From the NCBI RefSeq assembly GCF_052324685.1, contig NC_135211.1:3462497-3526496 (forward strand): 64,000 nucleotides of DNA, in the 5' to 3' direction. Within the stretch, counting starts at the first letter, position 1, and the number at the start of each line of letters is the position of its first letter. The position numbers and the translations under genes were made by a program. Source of the stretch: Brachyhypopomus gauderio (Eukaryota; Chordata; Actinopteri; Gymnotiformes; Hypopomidae). The notes beneath the pieces were generated by a model. That model had not been told where the DNA came from. It made no database searches and saw only the letters and a program-made list of their open reading frames with translations. Below, in pieces: positions 34,301-43,444 of this stretch.

Positions 34301-37300
34301 GGAGCCGAGGAGCGGCGCTTCCTATCACCCCGCAGGCTCCCGTACACACACCGCCCCGTGAGACCACCACAGCCGAGCCCATGGAGATGGGTGCTACCGC
34401 CCCCCCTCGCTCGTACCACAGGTCCAAGGAGGGGGCGGGCTAGGGTGAGTATATCTCTTATGGGTAATCTTCTCACATGGGAGGTGTCTGTGTCTTACGG
34501 AGCGATGTCCCTGTCTGTGTTCGCTTTAGTGGACTCGGGAGCCTCGGGGAACATAATGAGGAGGAGCGTCGCTGAGCAGCTGAGGGTGCCCCTGATTCGT
34601 CTGGAGGAGCCGAGACGCGTGCAAGCACTGGACGGGCGACCTGTGGGCGGGGGTTTCATTTCTCACCACACTGCACCAGTCACCGTATACGTTCAGGGCC
34701 GTAGGGAGAATATCAGTTTTTTTATCCTCCCTTCCACACGCTACCCTATCACGTTAGGTCTCCCTTGGTTCAAGCTTCACAACCCCGTCATCGACTGGTC
34801 CACGGGTAGGCTGCTGAAGTGGGTAGCGCCCCTCCAGGGCACCCGGTCTCCCTCCCGTGTGTTCGCGCAATCCACCAGCGTTGAGAGCCCTAACATCAGT
34901 TCCGCCCCAGTCATTCCCGCTCAGTACCTTGATCTAGCGGAGGTGTTCAGCGCTGCCAAGGCAACCCAGTTACCACCCCACCGACCCTGGGACTGTCACA
35001 TCACCCTCAAGGCAGGTACTACGCCACCGCGCGGCCGAGTCTATCCACTTTCGCAGGAAGAGGAGCAGGTCATGGCTCAGTATGTTAAGGAGGCTCTCGC
35101 TCAGGGCTATATTACTCCCTCCACCTCTCCCGCCTCAGCCAGCGTCTTCTTCGTAAAGAAGAAGGACGGTGGGCTGAGGCCATGCGTAGATTACCGAGGG
35201 CTCAATTCCCTCTTAGTGAACTTTGCCTATCCGCTGCCTCTAGTGCCGTCGGCGCTGGAGCAGTTAAGGAAGGCTAAAGTCTTCACTAAATTAGATCTGC
35301 GCAGCGCCTACAACCTTATTCGCGTACGCGAGGGTGATGAATGGAAGACGGCGTTTAGTACCTCTACGGGGCACTACGAGTATCGCGTCTTGCCTTATGG
35401 CTTGGCGTCTGCTCCGTCGTTCTTCCAGGCGTTCATTAATGAGGTCTTAAGGGAGTATTTGAATAGATGCGTTGTCGCTTACATCGATGACATCCTGATC
35501 TATTCTCCCTCCCACGACCAACATGTGCGTGATGTACGGGCAGTTCTGGGCACGCTCTTGCGCAATCGGTTGTATTGCAAGCTCGAGAAGTGCGAGTTCC
35601 ATCTCAGCGAGATGAACTTCCTAGGTTACACCATTAGGCCAGGCTCCGTGCACATGCAGCACAGGAAGGTGGAGGCGGTCGTGAAATGGACGCAGCCTCA
35701 CACACGGCGCGAGCTGCAGAGATTTCTGGGCTTCGCGAATTTCTACAGGCGGTTCATTCGCGCATATAGTCAGATCGCAGAGCCCCTTACTGACATGCTG
35801 AGAGGGGGAGGAGTTAAGCTTCGCTGGACAGAGAAATCTACGAGAGCGTTCAACCAGCTGAAGCAAGCGTTTGTCGACGCGCCGGTTCTGCACCAACCGG
35901 ATCCTAACCGTCCCTTTATAGTGGAGATAGACGCGTTGAACGTGGGAGTAGGCGCGGTGTTATCACAACGGCCAAAAAAGCATAGCTCCCTTCGTCCCAT
36001 AGCCTTCTACTCTAAGAAGCTCACCGCCGCCGAGCGCAACTACGGGGTGGGAGACCGTGAGTTGTTGGCTATGCGGAAGGCGTTCGGTGAGTGGAGACAT
36101 TGGCTAGAGGGAGCTAAGCATCCATTCACCGTGCTTACTGACCACAAAAACCTGGAATATATCAGGACCACGAAACGGATGAATGCCCGTCAAGCCAGGT
36201 GGTCTCTGTATTTCTCTCGTTTCAAGTTCCAGGTGACATACCGGCCAGGAGAGAAGAACCAGCGTGCGGATGCGCTATCTAGGTCCTTTCCTGGCAGTAC
36301 GGAGTCGACAAGCGAGGAGCCGGTGCTTACGCCTGAGTGCGTCGTGGGAGCTTTGGAGTGGCAGATCGATCGGGAGATTGAGGCAGCAAACCCGCATCCA
36401 GGTTGCCCGCCGCACCGTAAGTACGTTCCCCCCGTGCACCGTAGTGCCCTCATCAGCTGGGCTCATACGTCAGTGGGGACGGGGCACCCAGGGGTGTCAA
36501 AAACGGCTCAGTTGTTGGGGGCTCGCTACTGGTGGCCGGGGCTGCACCGGGACGTGCTGCAGCAGGTGGCGTCCTGCGCGGTGTGTGCGCGGTGCAAGGT
36601 GCCACACACTCCTCCTGCGGGTAAGCTCCTCCCTCTCCCTGCACCCAAGCAACCATGGACGCACATCGCTCTGGACTTCGTCACGGACCTCCCCCCGTCC
36701 GAGGAGAACACGGTCATCATGGTGGTAATAGACCGGTTCTCGCAGATGGTTCGCTTCCTTCCCCTGCGGGGCCTGCCCACCGCTTGGGAGACTGCGGATC
36801 TCTTGTTTCGGCACATATTCCGGCAGTTCGGTCTGCCTGAGGATATCGTGTTTTCATCGAGTTCACCTCGCGTGTGTGGCGGGAGTTCCTATCCAAGCTC
36901 AACATCACGATTAGCCTAACCTCTGGTTACCATCCGCAGGCTAACGGACAGGTGGAGCGAGCGAACCAGGAGGTGGGAAAGTTTCTGCGCGCGTACTGCA
37001 GCGAGCACGCGGACACATGGTGCGCCCTTCTGCCCTGGGCCGAGTACGCACAGAACTCCCTCACACATTCCAGCACGGGGATGACACCGTTCGAGTGCGT
37101 GCTCGGTCGCCAGCCACCGCTCTATCCTTGGAACGCCGCGTCCTCAGACCAGCCCATCGTCGAGGAGTGGTGCAAGAGGAGTGAGCGGGTGTGGGAGGAC
37201 ACCCATCAGCGGCTGAGAGAGGCGATCCGGCGATTCAAGCGGAAAGCCGACCGTCGGAGGGGAGAGACCCCATCTTATCAGGTAGGGGATAAGGTGTGGG

Positions 37301-39502
37301 TCTCCACCGAAGATGGACGCCTGGGCAGGAGAGGTAAACTGGGGGAGAGATATGCCGGCCCGTACGTCATCTTGAGGCGGCTTAACCCAGTTACTTATCG
37401 CATCAGTCTGCCCGAAGACAGACGTGTGTCGCGTGCATTTCATGTGTCCGCTCTCAAGCCATACAGAGCGGGTGCATTGGAGGAGGCCTCGACGTCACGG
37501 CCGCCCTCGCCGCTGCAGTTGTCGGACGGACCCGCGTACCTCGTGGAGAGGTTACTGGACTCGAGGCGCAGAAGAGGTGGCTTACAGTACCTGGTGGACT
37601 GGGTCGGATACGGACCGGAGGAGCGCTCCTGGATACCGGCCTCTCAAGTGGTAGGCCCCTCCCTTATCGCCGACTTCCACAGGGAACATCCAGACCGGCC
37701 AGCTCCGCGGCGACGGGGAAGACCGCGTGGGAGTCGACGGGAGGGGTCCTTGGGGGAGGGCTCTGTCACGGTGAGGGGGCCGGGTCGCCACCAGAGGGCG
37801 CGCAACCCGGCCAGCAGCCGATCCCAGCACACACCTCCGCGCACGCAACCACTCCCACAGTCGCAATCTCCATCATACTGAGCACCTGTTTCTTGTTTAC
37901 CTTGCACTTCTTAAGCCCGCAGGTCGTCTGGTCCAGTGCTGCACATTGCCACTACGAGCGTCGCTGATCCAAGAGATCCCATACACATATTGTGTGTTAA
38001 GAGCATTACTTGGGCATCACTGTGTTGTGTTTGCCTATGTCTATGTTATTTGTTTAAGTAAATGCAAGAAACCCAAATTTAACTCAGTAACGTATTAAGC
38101 AATAAAGACCAGGGAAATAATAAAAGCAAACTTGATTAGTGAATTATTTACAAAAAATATTATTTAGAATCAAAACAAAGATTTCAAAGGCAATAAAACA
38201 ACTAAAAGCTTACACTGAATTGTTTGTGAAGAACTCAAACTTAATGGATAAAACTATTGTGATATCTGCTTGTTCAAATCAAGCTCATTAAAAATTAAGC
38301 AGCTTCATACTCAAGAGAAAACAGTAAAAGCCAGCATTCAGAATGAACAATAAAATGCATTAATGTGGCCATGCAGGATGCAAAACGAACTTCAAGACTA
38401 CCAAGAGTCACAAGCATGCACAGACACACACACACGCACGCACACGCAGTGCACAAAACAAAAGAGAACAAAAAACACATTTTCACTTTCACTTATCAAT
38501 TATTTGTCAGTCCAATTGGCCTGCTGTCAAGTAACCTTTGTTAAAAGTCGAACGCTAGACACTGGAATATAACTACACCCGTTATATTCCAGTGCAATAC
38601 CGCCCCACGCCAGTAGCTGGCGATCAAGATAAAACAGGACCTCCTCTCTGGGACCTCAATAGATCCCACAGATGAGGTAAGCGCCAGAGGTGAGATTTAC
38701 GGCCAGACCCTACTCCGAGAGTTACATCTCGTGAGATCTCTTGACACGAGATCTCGTCACACCCCTACTATTGAGACATAGCAGTGCATCAGTATTATCA
38801 CAGCAATATTAACACATTTGTATTTCATTTACAAAATGATATTTATAACTATTTCACATTTATTATTGTGATGTACTGGTGCATGTTCACAACCCTAATT
38901 GACACTAATAGTGTTGTGTCTCAGGACCTGCGAAGCGCAGTGGTGCGTATCTGTAACTTTGTGGGGAAGAATCTCTCTGACGCTGCCATTGACAATGTGG
39001 TGGAAAAAGCCAGCTTCAACTACATGAAGAAAGATCCCATTGCCAACTATGAGTTCCTGCCAGAAGACATTGTAACCCCTGAAAATGGGAACTTCCTCCG
39101 TAAAGGTCAGAATTCCTTAACCCTCCTATTATGTGCATCCTTGCAAAACAGCCATACTGTTTAGGGTAACTTTGACCCTGGTGCATGTTTAATTGTTCAA
39201 AAGATGTCTGAAACCAAAAAAATCCTAACAGTGTTAATATTTAATTACTAACTACATTACTAAATATTCTATCAATATTTAGTGCAATGGTTTTCCTTAC
39301 TTGTAACAGGTAATGGTTCAATTAGGATCGTTTTTCATAAAAATGTGAAAATTCCCATGTTCAAACTATGATACCAAACACACACAACACTCTCATACAC
39401 TTATTCACACACACTCACACACATACACACACACAAACACACATACACAAACACACACACACACACACACACAAAACAAACACACACACACATACATACA
39501 CA

Positions 39503-39543
<41 letters not shown>

Positions 39544-40465
39544 ATACACACAAACACACTCTCATACACACACACACACACACATAAACAGACACACATA
39601 CACATACACACACAGACACACATACACACACATACACAGACACACATACACACACAGACACACATATACACACACACAAACACACATACACACAAACACT
39701 CTCATACACACAAACACACACACACTCTCATACACACACACACACACATACACACACATATACATACACATACACATACACAGACACACATACACACACA
39801 TACACAGACACACATATACACACACACATACACACACACACACAAACACATACACAAACACACACTCTCATACACACACAAACACACACACAAACACACA
39901 CACACAATTGTACACACACACATACACACACACAAAATAAAATAATAAAAATATTTTTTTTAAAGGGTCAAAAATAAAAAAAAGGGTCAAATTTACCCGA
40001 ATAGTATCTATGTTATATAAACATGCAGGGGGTGGTTGCAAATAACTGACATGAATTATTTTCATATAATATGTTGATTACACTAATTAACCCTAGCAGA
40101 AGAAGTTTCATACTGAAAAAAATTATTTTAAATAGTTTTCCTACATCTTCAAACTTTGAAAAGGGTCAAATTGACCCACAACACGATAGAACTTTCCTCC
40201 AGTAGGTGGATGTGAAGCTAGTGAGCAACATTATCATTTAAATTTTTTATAGGCCTACCTAAGCCTACTGTATTTTCCAAGAATAAAAAAAATGAATATT
40301 CATTGTTAGTAATTGAGTGGCAAATGTTCTTGTACAGGTACAGTGGGAGACTGGAAGAACTGTCTAACAGTGGCACAGAACGAACACTTCGACAAAGTTT
40401 TCCAGGAGAGGATGAAAGACTTCCCTCTGGAGTTGGTGTGGGATATCACTGAAATACGTGGCTGA
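22324..40465 (+). CDS. Cytosolic sulfotransferase SULT-A, complete 6-exon gene
   Basis: Family role: transfers sulfate from PAPS to hydroxyl or amine groups of small molecules in the cytosol. Exons: 22324-22489, 23435-23637, 23775-23901, 24881-24975, 38925-39105, 40338-40465 (stop TGA). All introns are GT-AG; the phases join to 900 bp, 299 aa, the usual SULT length. Landmarks: TFPKSGT (5'-phosphosulfate loop, split by intron 1), [10 protein letters not shown] around the usual catalytic histidine, [13 protein letters not shown] (3'-phosphate site), [11 protein letters not shown], and [10 protein letters not shown], which fits the KxxxTVxxxE dimer motif. It resembles fish SULT3-type enzymes from memory; the subfamily is not certain. 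Position 3 of exon 3 is H where SULT-B has the commoner Y (HVTRN against YVFRN). Introns 3, 4 and 5 hold insertions absent from SULT-B; intron 1 also has about 340 extra bases (about 22701-23044). Confidence 0.93.
23262..23405. repeat. CAC/CCACCAT-rich simple repeat in SULT-A intron 1
   Basis: About 140 bp of CACCACCATCAC and CCACCCC units just before exon 2. SULT-B has only about 50 bp of the same tract at 48430-48478, so the tract length has changed since duplication. Frames through it read as His/Pro runs and are not genes. Confidence 0.9.
24385..24785. mobile_element. hAT-type MITE in SULT-A intron 3, 401 bp
   Basis: The 8-bp GTGTTCAC occurs at 24377-24384 and 24786-24793. SULT-B has one uninterrupted GTGTTCAC at the same place (about 49504-49511), so it is the empty site. 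The ends (CGGATGTG and CACATGTCTG) are loosely inverted. The interior is made of ACTTGACTCGAG-like repeats. Confidence 0.88.
26403..26623 (-). repeat. 3' LTR of the outer gypsy element
   Basis: 221 bp, matches 32675-32895 except for about 6 substitutions (for example CACGCAATT against CAGGCAACT). Confidence 0.92.
26624..27671 (-). pseudogene. Outer gypsy integrase, catalytic core and C-terminal part
   Basis: On the minus strand this starts within the zinc-binding CVAC of the integrase and carries the catalytic core: [11 protein letters not shown] (first D), SDRGPQF (second D) and NGLCERFHR (E). After the core come [19 protein letters not shown] and DRLKPAH, the usual C-terminal fold. The frame is open and runs on into the LTR. 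The N-terminal part lies beyond the nested element at 32203-32628, so the gene is broken by insertion. Confidence 0.88.
27672..27850 (-). repeat. 3' LTR of the nested gypsy element
   Basis: 179 bp; about 4 differences from 32024-32202. Confidence 0.93.
28061..30360 (-). pseudogene. Nested gypsy pol, second part: RT, RNase H, integrase
   Basis: Open frame of about 760 codons on the minus strand. In order: the end of the RT palm with YLDDLLIMG (catalytic YxDD), RNase H with [12 protein letters not shown] and VTDHRPLL, an HHCC integrase zinc finger (HSGHPG ... CKGCETC), the integrase core ([26 protein letters not shown]) and a C-terminal GDQLRPRH segment. The frame connects upstream to the ORF at 30280-31986 only through a frameshift near 30360-30400, so no complete polyprotein can be made as it stands. 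Confidence 0.92.
30280..31986 (-). pseudogene. Nested gypsy gag-protease and N-terminal RT
   Basis: Starts [12 protein letters not shown] shortly after the 5' LTR and a leader of about 37 bases. Gag (about residues 1-195) is followed by two zinc knuckles ([14 protein letters not shown] and [14 protein letters not shown]), a retropepsin site [12 protein letters not shown], and the RT N-terminus ([23 protein letters not shown] box, [23 protein letters not shown]). About 10 residues after the first catalytic Asp of RT the frame is lost by an indel within a short T/A-rich stretch; the last 40 codons are out-of-frame. No other stop is seen. Confidence 0.9.
32024..32202 (-). repeat. 5' LTR of the nested gypsy element
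   Basis: 179 bp, ends TGTGGT...ACCACA; the ACAAG duplication follows at 32203-32207. Confidence 0.93.
32203..32628 (-). pseudogene. Outer gypsy: gag start fused to RNase H end and integrase zinc finger
   Basis: The minus-strand frame begins [13 protein letters not shown], which looks like a gypsy gag N-terminus, and passes directly into [13 protein letters not shown], the C-terminal end of RNase H. The HHCC zinc finger follows ([10 protein letters not shown] ... WVRAC) and is cut by the nested element after WVRAC. The in-frame junction shows that most of gag, protease and RT were deleted, leaving LTR, leader, a stub of gag and integrase. Confidence 0.8.
32675..32895 (-). repeat. 5' LTR of the outer gypsy element
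   Basis: 221 bp. The next minus-strand bases GTGGTGACCCCGACG are where a primer-binding site would be. Confidence 0.92.
32896..33212. other. AT-rich spacer with one end of a Tc1-type element
   Basis: TACAGTCGTATGCAAAAGTT at about 32922-32941, followed by TGGACACC, has the form of a Tc1 terminal repeat. No matching right end is seen, so it is a fragment. The rest is AT-rich. Confidence 0.5.
33213..33485 (+). repeat. 5' LTR of the chromovirus (right limit approximate)
   Basis: Matches 37764-38033. The limit is set by where the two copies stop matching; the true LTR may run further toward the gag ATG at 33553. Confidence 0.75.
33553..34443 (+). CDS. Chromovirus Gag-like protein, 296 aa
   Basis: Starts [12 protein letters not shown]; an ATG at 33385 in the same frame is inside the LTR and less likely. 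A glutamine/leucine-rich helical stretch ([12 protein letters not shown]) is followed by the capsid-like fold of sushi Gag: [57 protein letters not shown] and [13 protein letters not shown]. No zinc knuckle appears before the stop. Pol overlaps in the +1 frame, so translation would need a frameshift. Confidence 0.88.
   Translation: MENKRPSVSPTPLVASVPTPLASQNVQPGAAGGEGASPLEVLAHQGVVLGQQQQELQELRSLVTTLTSCIQALTVQTSVRPPAPRAPIPPPEPYGGDPERCEGFLIQCQLYFDSMPHFGEREKIAFTVNCMRGKALDWGAAQVHGETPCTQGYEIFIRELRAVFDHPSRGRFCGQSLLQLRQRGRSAAEYALEFRTLAARTGWGEAALTDVFLAGLNPDLRAELSCRPEGQEFNQVVHQAITLDRLLQERSRGAALPITPQAPVHTPPRETTTAEPMEMGATAPPRSYHRSKEGAG
34358..36919 (+). pseudogene. Chromovirus pol: protease, RT, RNase H, N-terminal integrase; frameshifted
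   Basis: Open frame of 853 codons overlapping gag by 86 bases. Protease [14 protein letters not shown] with [28 protein letters not shown] and the catalytic YIDDILIYS; RNase H with [25 protein letters not shown] and [10 protein letters not shown]; the integrase zinc finger ([10 protein letters not shown] ... CAVCARC); and the first integrase Asp in [11 protein letters not shown]. The frame fails after FGLPEDIV (about 36850-36880), just where the second catalytic Asp belongs, and continues in the next ORF one frame back. Confidence 0.92.
36874..37881 (+). pseudogene. Chromovirus integrase C-terminal part and chromodomain
   Basis: Begins [15 protein letters not shown] and carries the third catalytic residue in [19 protein letters not shown]-type segment follows ([18 protein letters not shown]), then [10 protein letters not shown] and a chromodomain around [15 protein letters not shown] with [11 protein letters not shown]. 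The end is Arg/Pro-rich and runs into the 3' LTR. In chromoviruses the chromodomain guides insertion to particular chromatin (family knowledge). Confidence 0.9.
37764..38033 (+). repeat. 3' LTR of the chromovirus, apparently truncated
   Basis: Identical to the left LTR except for about 3 substitutions and a GT deletion. After GTGTTGTGTTTGC it changes to unrelated sequence. Confidence 0.8.
38561..38593. repeat. 13-bp inverted repeat (hairpin)
   Basis: ACTGGAATATAAC at 38561-38573 pairs with GTTATATTCCAGT at 38581-38593; the loop is 7 bases. It lies in the right part of the hAT-like insertion. Confidence 0.85.
39121..40191. mobile_element. Insertion in SULT-A intron 5, GGGTCAAA-type repeat
   Basis: SULT-B lacks this stretch. 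It begins right after TTAA with CCCTCCTATTATG and contains several GGGTCAAA and TTGACCC motifs, in both orientations, typical of a fish MITE family. No clean target duplication remains at the right end (16 bases present in SULT-B are missing here). More than half of it is the CA tract at 39375-39940. Confidence 0.7.
39375..39940. repeat. Long imperfect (CA)n tract
   Basis: About 560 bp of CA units with TACA, AAACA, GACA and CTCTCATA interruptions, giving a visible higher-order pattern. Open frames (Thr/His or Val/Cys runs) are artefacts. Confidence 0.95.
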
Positions 40466-40533
40466 GAAGTCATTACCACATGTTTTTACATAAAATGAAC
40501 GAATAATTGCATTCTAAAATATTCAAAAATTTA

Positions 40534-40539
40534 AATAAA
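40534..40539 (+). terminator. Polyadenylation signal AATAAA of SULT-A
   Basis: Canonical AATAAA 69 bases after the stop codon. At the aligned place SULT-B has TATAAA. Confidence 0.7.
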
Positions 40540-41023
40540 AGATTAAAACTCTATGAGTGATGATAAAACAGTTCATTTATAAGCTCGAAAGGATCGGAAT
40601 ATGTTTGGGCTGGATTTAGAAATCACTACATTTGGGTCACACGTTCATCTGTCATATTCCTGTCATGTGTAGCGTAAAAGATTCACACTGTAGTGTTTAA
40701 TATCTGGGCCATACAAGTGGGCCTTGTCCATGCATCTGAGAGACCTACAGTTAAAATTCATATATGCAGAAAGGTATTCTGGATCTAATCAATTCATTGA
40801 CTTGTAGACTTGTAGTAATGTGCTCTGTTCTCTGTGTCATGGTTAAAGTGATTGCTGTTGCATTCTGAATAAGCTCCTTATGTGTTTTAGCCTAAACATC
40901 CAAATGAAGATGTTTGCAATTTGCAATACTAGATAATGGCATTGATTTCTGTAGTTTAATAGTAGTGTGGTTCACGGGTATCCTGAATTCTGATCTATGC
41001 ATTCTCTGAACAAATGCAAAGCA

Positions 41024-41093
41024 CTTTGTAAGTCACTCTGGATAAGAGCATCTGCAATCTAAATTCCCTAAATGTAAATGTAAAATGTAAATG
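41024..41093 (-). mobile_element. Common fish interspersed repeat, minus strand
   Basis: AGCACTTTGTAAGTCACTCT followed by GGATAAGAGCATCTGC and a run of AAATGTAAATG is the reverse of the widespread fish motif that also occurs forward at 42161-42230. I do not know its exact class. Confidence 0.6.
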
Positions 41094-41385
41094 TGTGGGC
41101 AGTGCCAGTGTTTATGCAGGACTACTTGTGTTTACTCAGGTCTATTTGTGTTATGCAGGACTATTTGTGTTTATGCAGAACTATTTGGATTTGTATAGCA
41201 ACTATTTGTGTTAAATGTTTGAGTCTGTTGCCTTCAGCTCTGGTTCTGGATTAGCATCTCACTTTGTGGTTTCCATCACAAACATGCTCAGTAAGCACAG
41301 ATGCAACACAGATGTTGATTGTTGCCCCAAGGTTGGCCTTTATATGTGACATAAGATGAGTGACTAAATCATAATTCTAATATCA

Positions 41386-41612
41386 ATCAATCAATCAAAT
41401 ATTTATGTAGCGCTTTTTATAACCTTTATTGTCACAAAACAGCTTTACAAGTGTCCGAGTCCAAGCCTCCAGTGAGCAAGCCAAGGGTGACAATGGCAAG
41501 GAAAAATTCCCTAAGAGCATGAGGAAGAAACCTTGAGAGGAACCAAGACTCAGTCTGACTACAAGTAAACTCCTCTGGCTGACGCCAGTCACCATGACAA
41601 CAATTTGAAGAG
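41386..41612 (-). mobile_element. 3' end of an L2-type LINE, minus strand
   Basis: Starts with the (TCAA)n tail and matches the reverse complement of the end of the LINE at 53175-57915 (AGCGCTTTTTA, GTGAGCAAGCC, GAGGAAGAAACCTTGAGAGG). The same insertion lies at the same place in copy B (51296), so it is older than the duplication. Confidence 0.85.
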
Positions 41613-42160
41613 GCTGCCCCCCTTTTTGCTCTGACTAGAAAAAACACAGGTCCCTTTGTCTGGACACCTGAGGCCCAGCACGCATTTGATAACCTAAAGA
41701 GGCAATTCACTTTGGAACCGGTGCTTTGTATGCCCAATCCGGAGTTACCATTCATGGTTGAGGTGGACGCCTCCAACTATGGGGTGGGGACCGTCCTCTC
41801 CCAGAGAACTGGGACCCCTCCTAAGTTTCATCCATGCGCTTATTTTCACACCGCATGTGAGACATGCACCAAAAACAAAGTGACTCATTACACCCTCTCC
41901 CTATTCCTTCCAGGCCTTGGACTCATGTAGCCCTAGATTTTGTCAGCGATTTACCTCCTTCTCAGGGTAACACAACCATTTTAGTGATAGTTGACCATTT
42001 CTCTAAGACTGCGAGATTCTGGCCTAAGTTTCCCTCAGCCCGTGAAACTGCCTCCCTGTTCCTGCACCACATAGTTCGGCACCACGGATTCCCCACCGAT
42101 GTAGTGTCCGATAGGGGACCTCGATTCACCAGTCGCTTTTGGGGGGCTTTCCTGAACCTC

Positions 42161-42230
42161 TTACATTACATTACATTTACGGCATTTAGCAGACGCTCTT
42201 ATCCAGAGCGACTTACAAAGTGCTTTGCAC
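42161..42230 (+). mobile_element. Common fish interspersed repeat, plus strand
   Basis: TTACATTACATTTACGGC, then ATTTAGCAGACGCTCTTATC and CAGAGCGACTTACAAAG. Same family as the inverted piece at 41024-41093. It breaks the gypsy integrase gene. Confidence 0.65.
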
Positions 42231-42904
42231 CTGATCTGATCATCCTAGGTAATAGTACGGATAGGCCAGAATTCAAGATACCATTGAGTCAGACAATTAC
42301 TAAAGTACAGGAGTCAATGTCATTACCTAGTGTTTTGCAAGTTAATCGTTTGCCAAGAAGCACAAATAACCATAGACATACAACTTAAGAACAACGGCAA
42401 GTGGTATCTGCTGAGTTAGTGCTCTGTTAAGAACTCAACAAACAGGTGAGTCTTCAGTCTACATGACAAGTAGACAAAATAATGTCACCAAGGGAACGAG
42501 TATATAAAGAGAAGAGGGTCTAGGACTGAGCCTTGGGGACTCCGGTGGAAAGTTTACATGAATTGTATATGGATCCTCTCCATGTTACCTGATAGGAACG
42601 GTCTTCAAGATATGACTGGAATCAATTCCAAACAGAGCCAGTCACACAGAGGCTAGAAAGAACAGAGAGGAGCATGTTGTGGTTGACCGTGTCAAAGGCT
42701 GCAGAAGGATCTAGAAGAATTAAAACTGATGATTGCTTGTTAACCTTGGCTAACTGATGATTGCTTGTTAGACTGTCACTGCTTTGAGGGCAGTTTCTGT
42801 TGAGTGTGCCCATTTGAAGCCAGACTGATTAGGATCATGGAGTTGTTTCTGGGTGAGGAAGAGAGATAATTTGTCATAGACTGCTCGCTTCAGAGTTTTT
42901 GATA
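42231..42904 (-). pseudogene. LINE reverse-transcriptase fragment, minus strand
   Basis: On the minus strand LILLDPSAAFDTVNHNMLL is the RT box with the catalytic Asp. Neighbouring text (KMGTLNRNCPQSSD, PWGLSPRPSSLYI-like) fits the same frame region of an L2/Rex1-like element. Only part of RT remains. The left limit is approximate. Confidence 0.7.
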
Positions 42905-43444
42905 GAAAAGAGAGAAGTGGGAGCCAAAGCCAGCCTTTCATCCGGGTTTCATCCCCAGACTAATGGCCAGACGGAACGGACCAACCAGGACCTGGAGCAG
43001 ACACTCAGGTGTCTGGCCTCCTCCAACCCCTCCTCCTGGTCTGATCAGCTTCTCTGGGCCGAGTATGCTCATCACACCTTGTGGTACCTGACCCTCGGGA
43101 TGTCTCCTTTTGAGTGTCTCTACGGTTATGCACTCCCTATGTTTGCTGACCAGCAGGAGGAGGTGGCTGTGCTAGGGGCTCGCGCCATGGTGTGGCGATG
43201 TGCTACGCTTGGCCTGGTGTAAGGCCCGTAAAGCCTTACTGTCAGCATCCGCCGGCTACTGCCATGACGCCGACAAACATCACCTACTGGCTTTTTCATT
43301 TTGCCCTGGTCAACGCATTTGGCTATCCGTTAAGGACCTGCCGGTCTGCGGTGAGACTAAGAAGTTGGCTCCTTGTTACTTGGGCCCCTTTAAAGTGGAC
43401 AGGCATATTAACCCAGTCACGTACCGGCTGTTGCTCCCACCAGC

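Larger units (their letters stand above)
33213..38033 (+). mobile_element. Chromodomain-type Ty3/gypsy retrotransposon (sushi-like), plus strand
   Basis: A 4.8-kb element with gag, protease, RT, RNase H, integrase and a C-terminal chromodomain in that order, the chromovirus layout. The repeat starting TGTCACGGTGAGGGGGCC occurs at 33213 and 37764. The two copies stay alike for about 270 bp with about 4 differences and then diverge at GTGTTTGC; the right one seems truncated, and no target duplication is found. Sushi-like elements of fish are relatives of the source of mammalian RTL/PEG10 genes (family knowledge). Pol carries a frameshift. Confidence 0.92.
25252..38767. mobile_element. hAT-like element in SULT-A intron 4, swollen to 13.5 kb by nested insertions
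   Basis: The left end TAGAGGTGTGACGA pairs with the right end TCGTCACACCCCTA. CTGTTGAG (25244-25251) and CTATTGAG (38768-38775) form an 8-bp duplication with one change; SULT-B has the single empty site CTATTGAG. Parts that belong to this element are about 25252-25550 and 38640-38767 (CGAGATCTCGT motifs). A stretch at 26240-26360 with GTGGTGGGCCGTTAACGCG-like sequence and a CGTTAAGCG inverted motif at 25558-25605 look like pieces of further small elements. The remainder is LTR retrotransposons, listed separately. Confidence 0.8.
21463..41612 (+). repeat. Tandem duplication, copy A (carries SULT-A)
   Basis: Sequence shared with copy B begins at GGCAGTAACAGGTCTGAC (21463 and 44687) and ends at CAATTTGAAGAG (41612 and 51466). 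It includes about 0.85 kb upstream of the ATG, all exons and introns, and about 1.1 kb of 3' flank with the tail of a LINE. The 20 kb of copy A against 6.8 kb of copy B comes from insertions unique to A. Confidence 0.9.

Noticed and set aside
36264..36814. Alternative-frame open frames within the chromovirus pol gene
   Set aside because: They overlap RNase H and integrase motifs in the true frame and have no domain.
39368..40065. Cys/Val- and Thr/His-rich open frames
   Set aside because: They translate the (CA)n tract; both strands and several frames are open together.
22324..40465. SULT-A as a pseudogene because of its 14-kb intron 4
   Set aside because: All six exons, phases, splice sites, motifs and the stop are intact; large introns are normally spliced. 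Expression is untested.
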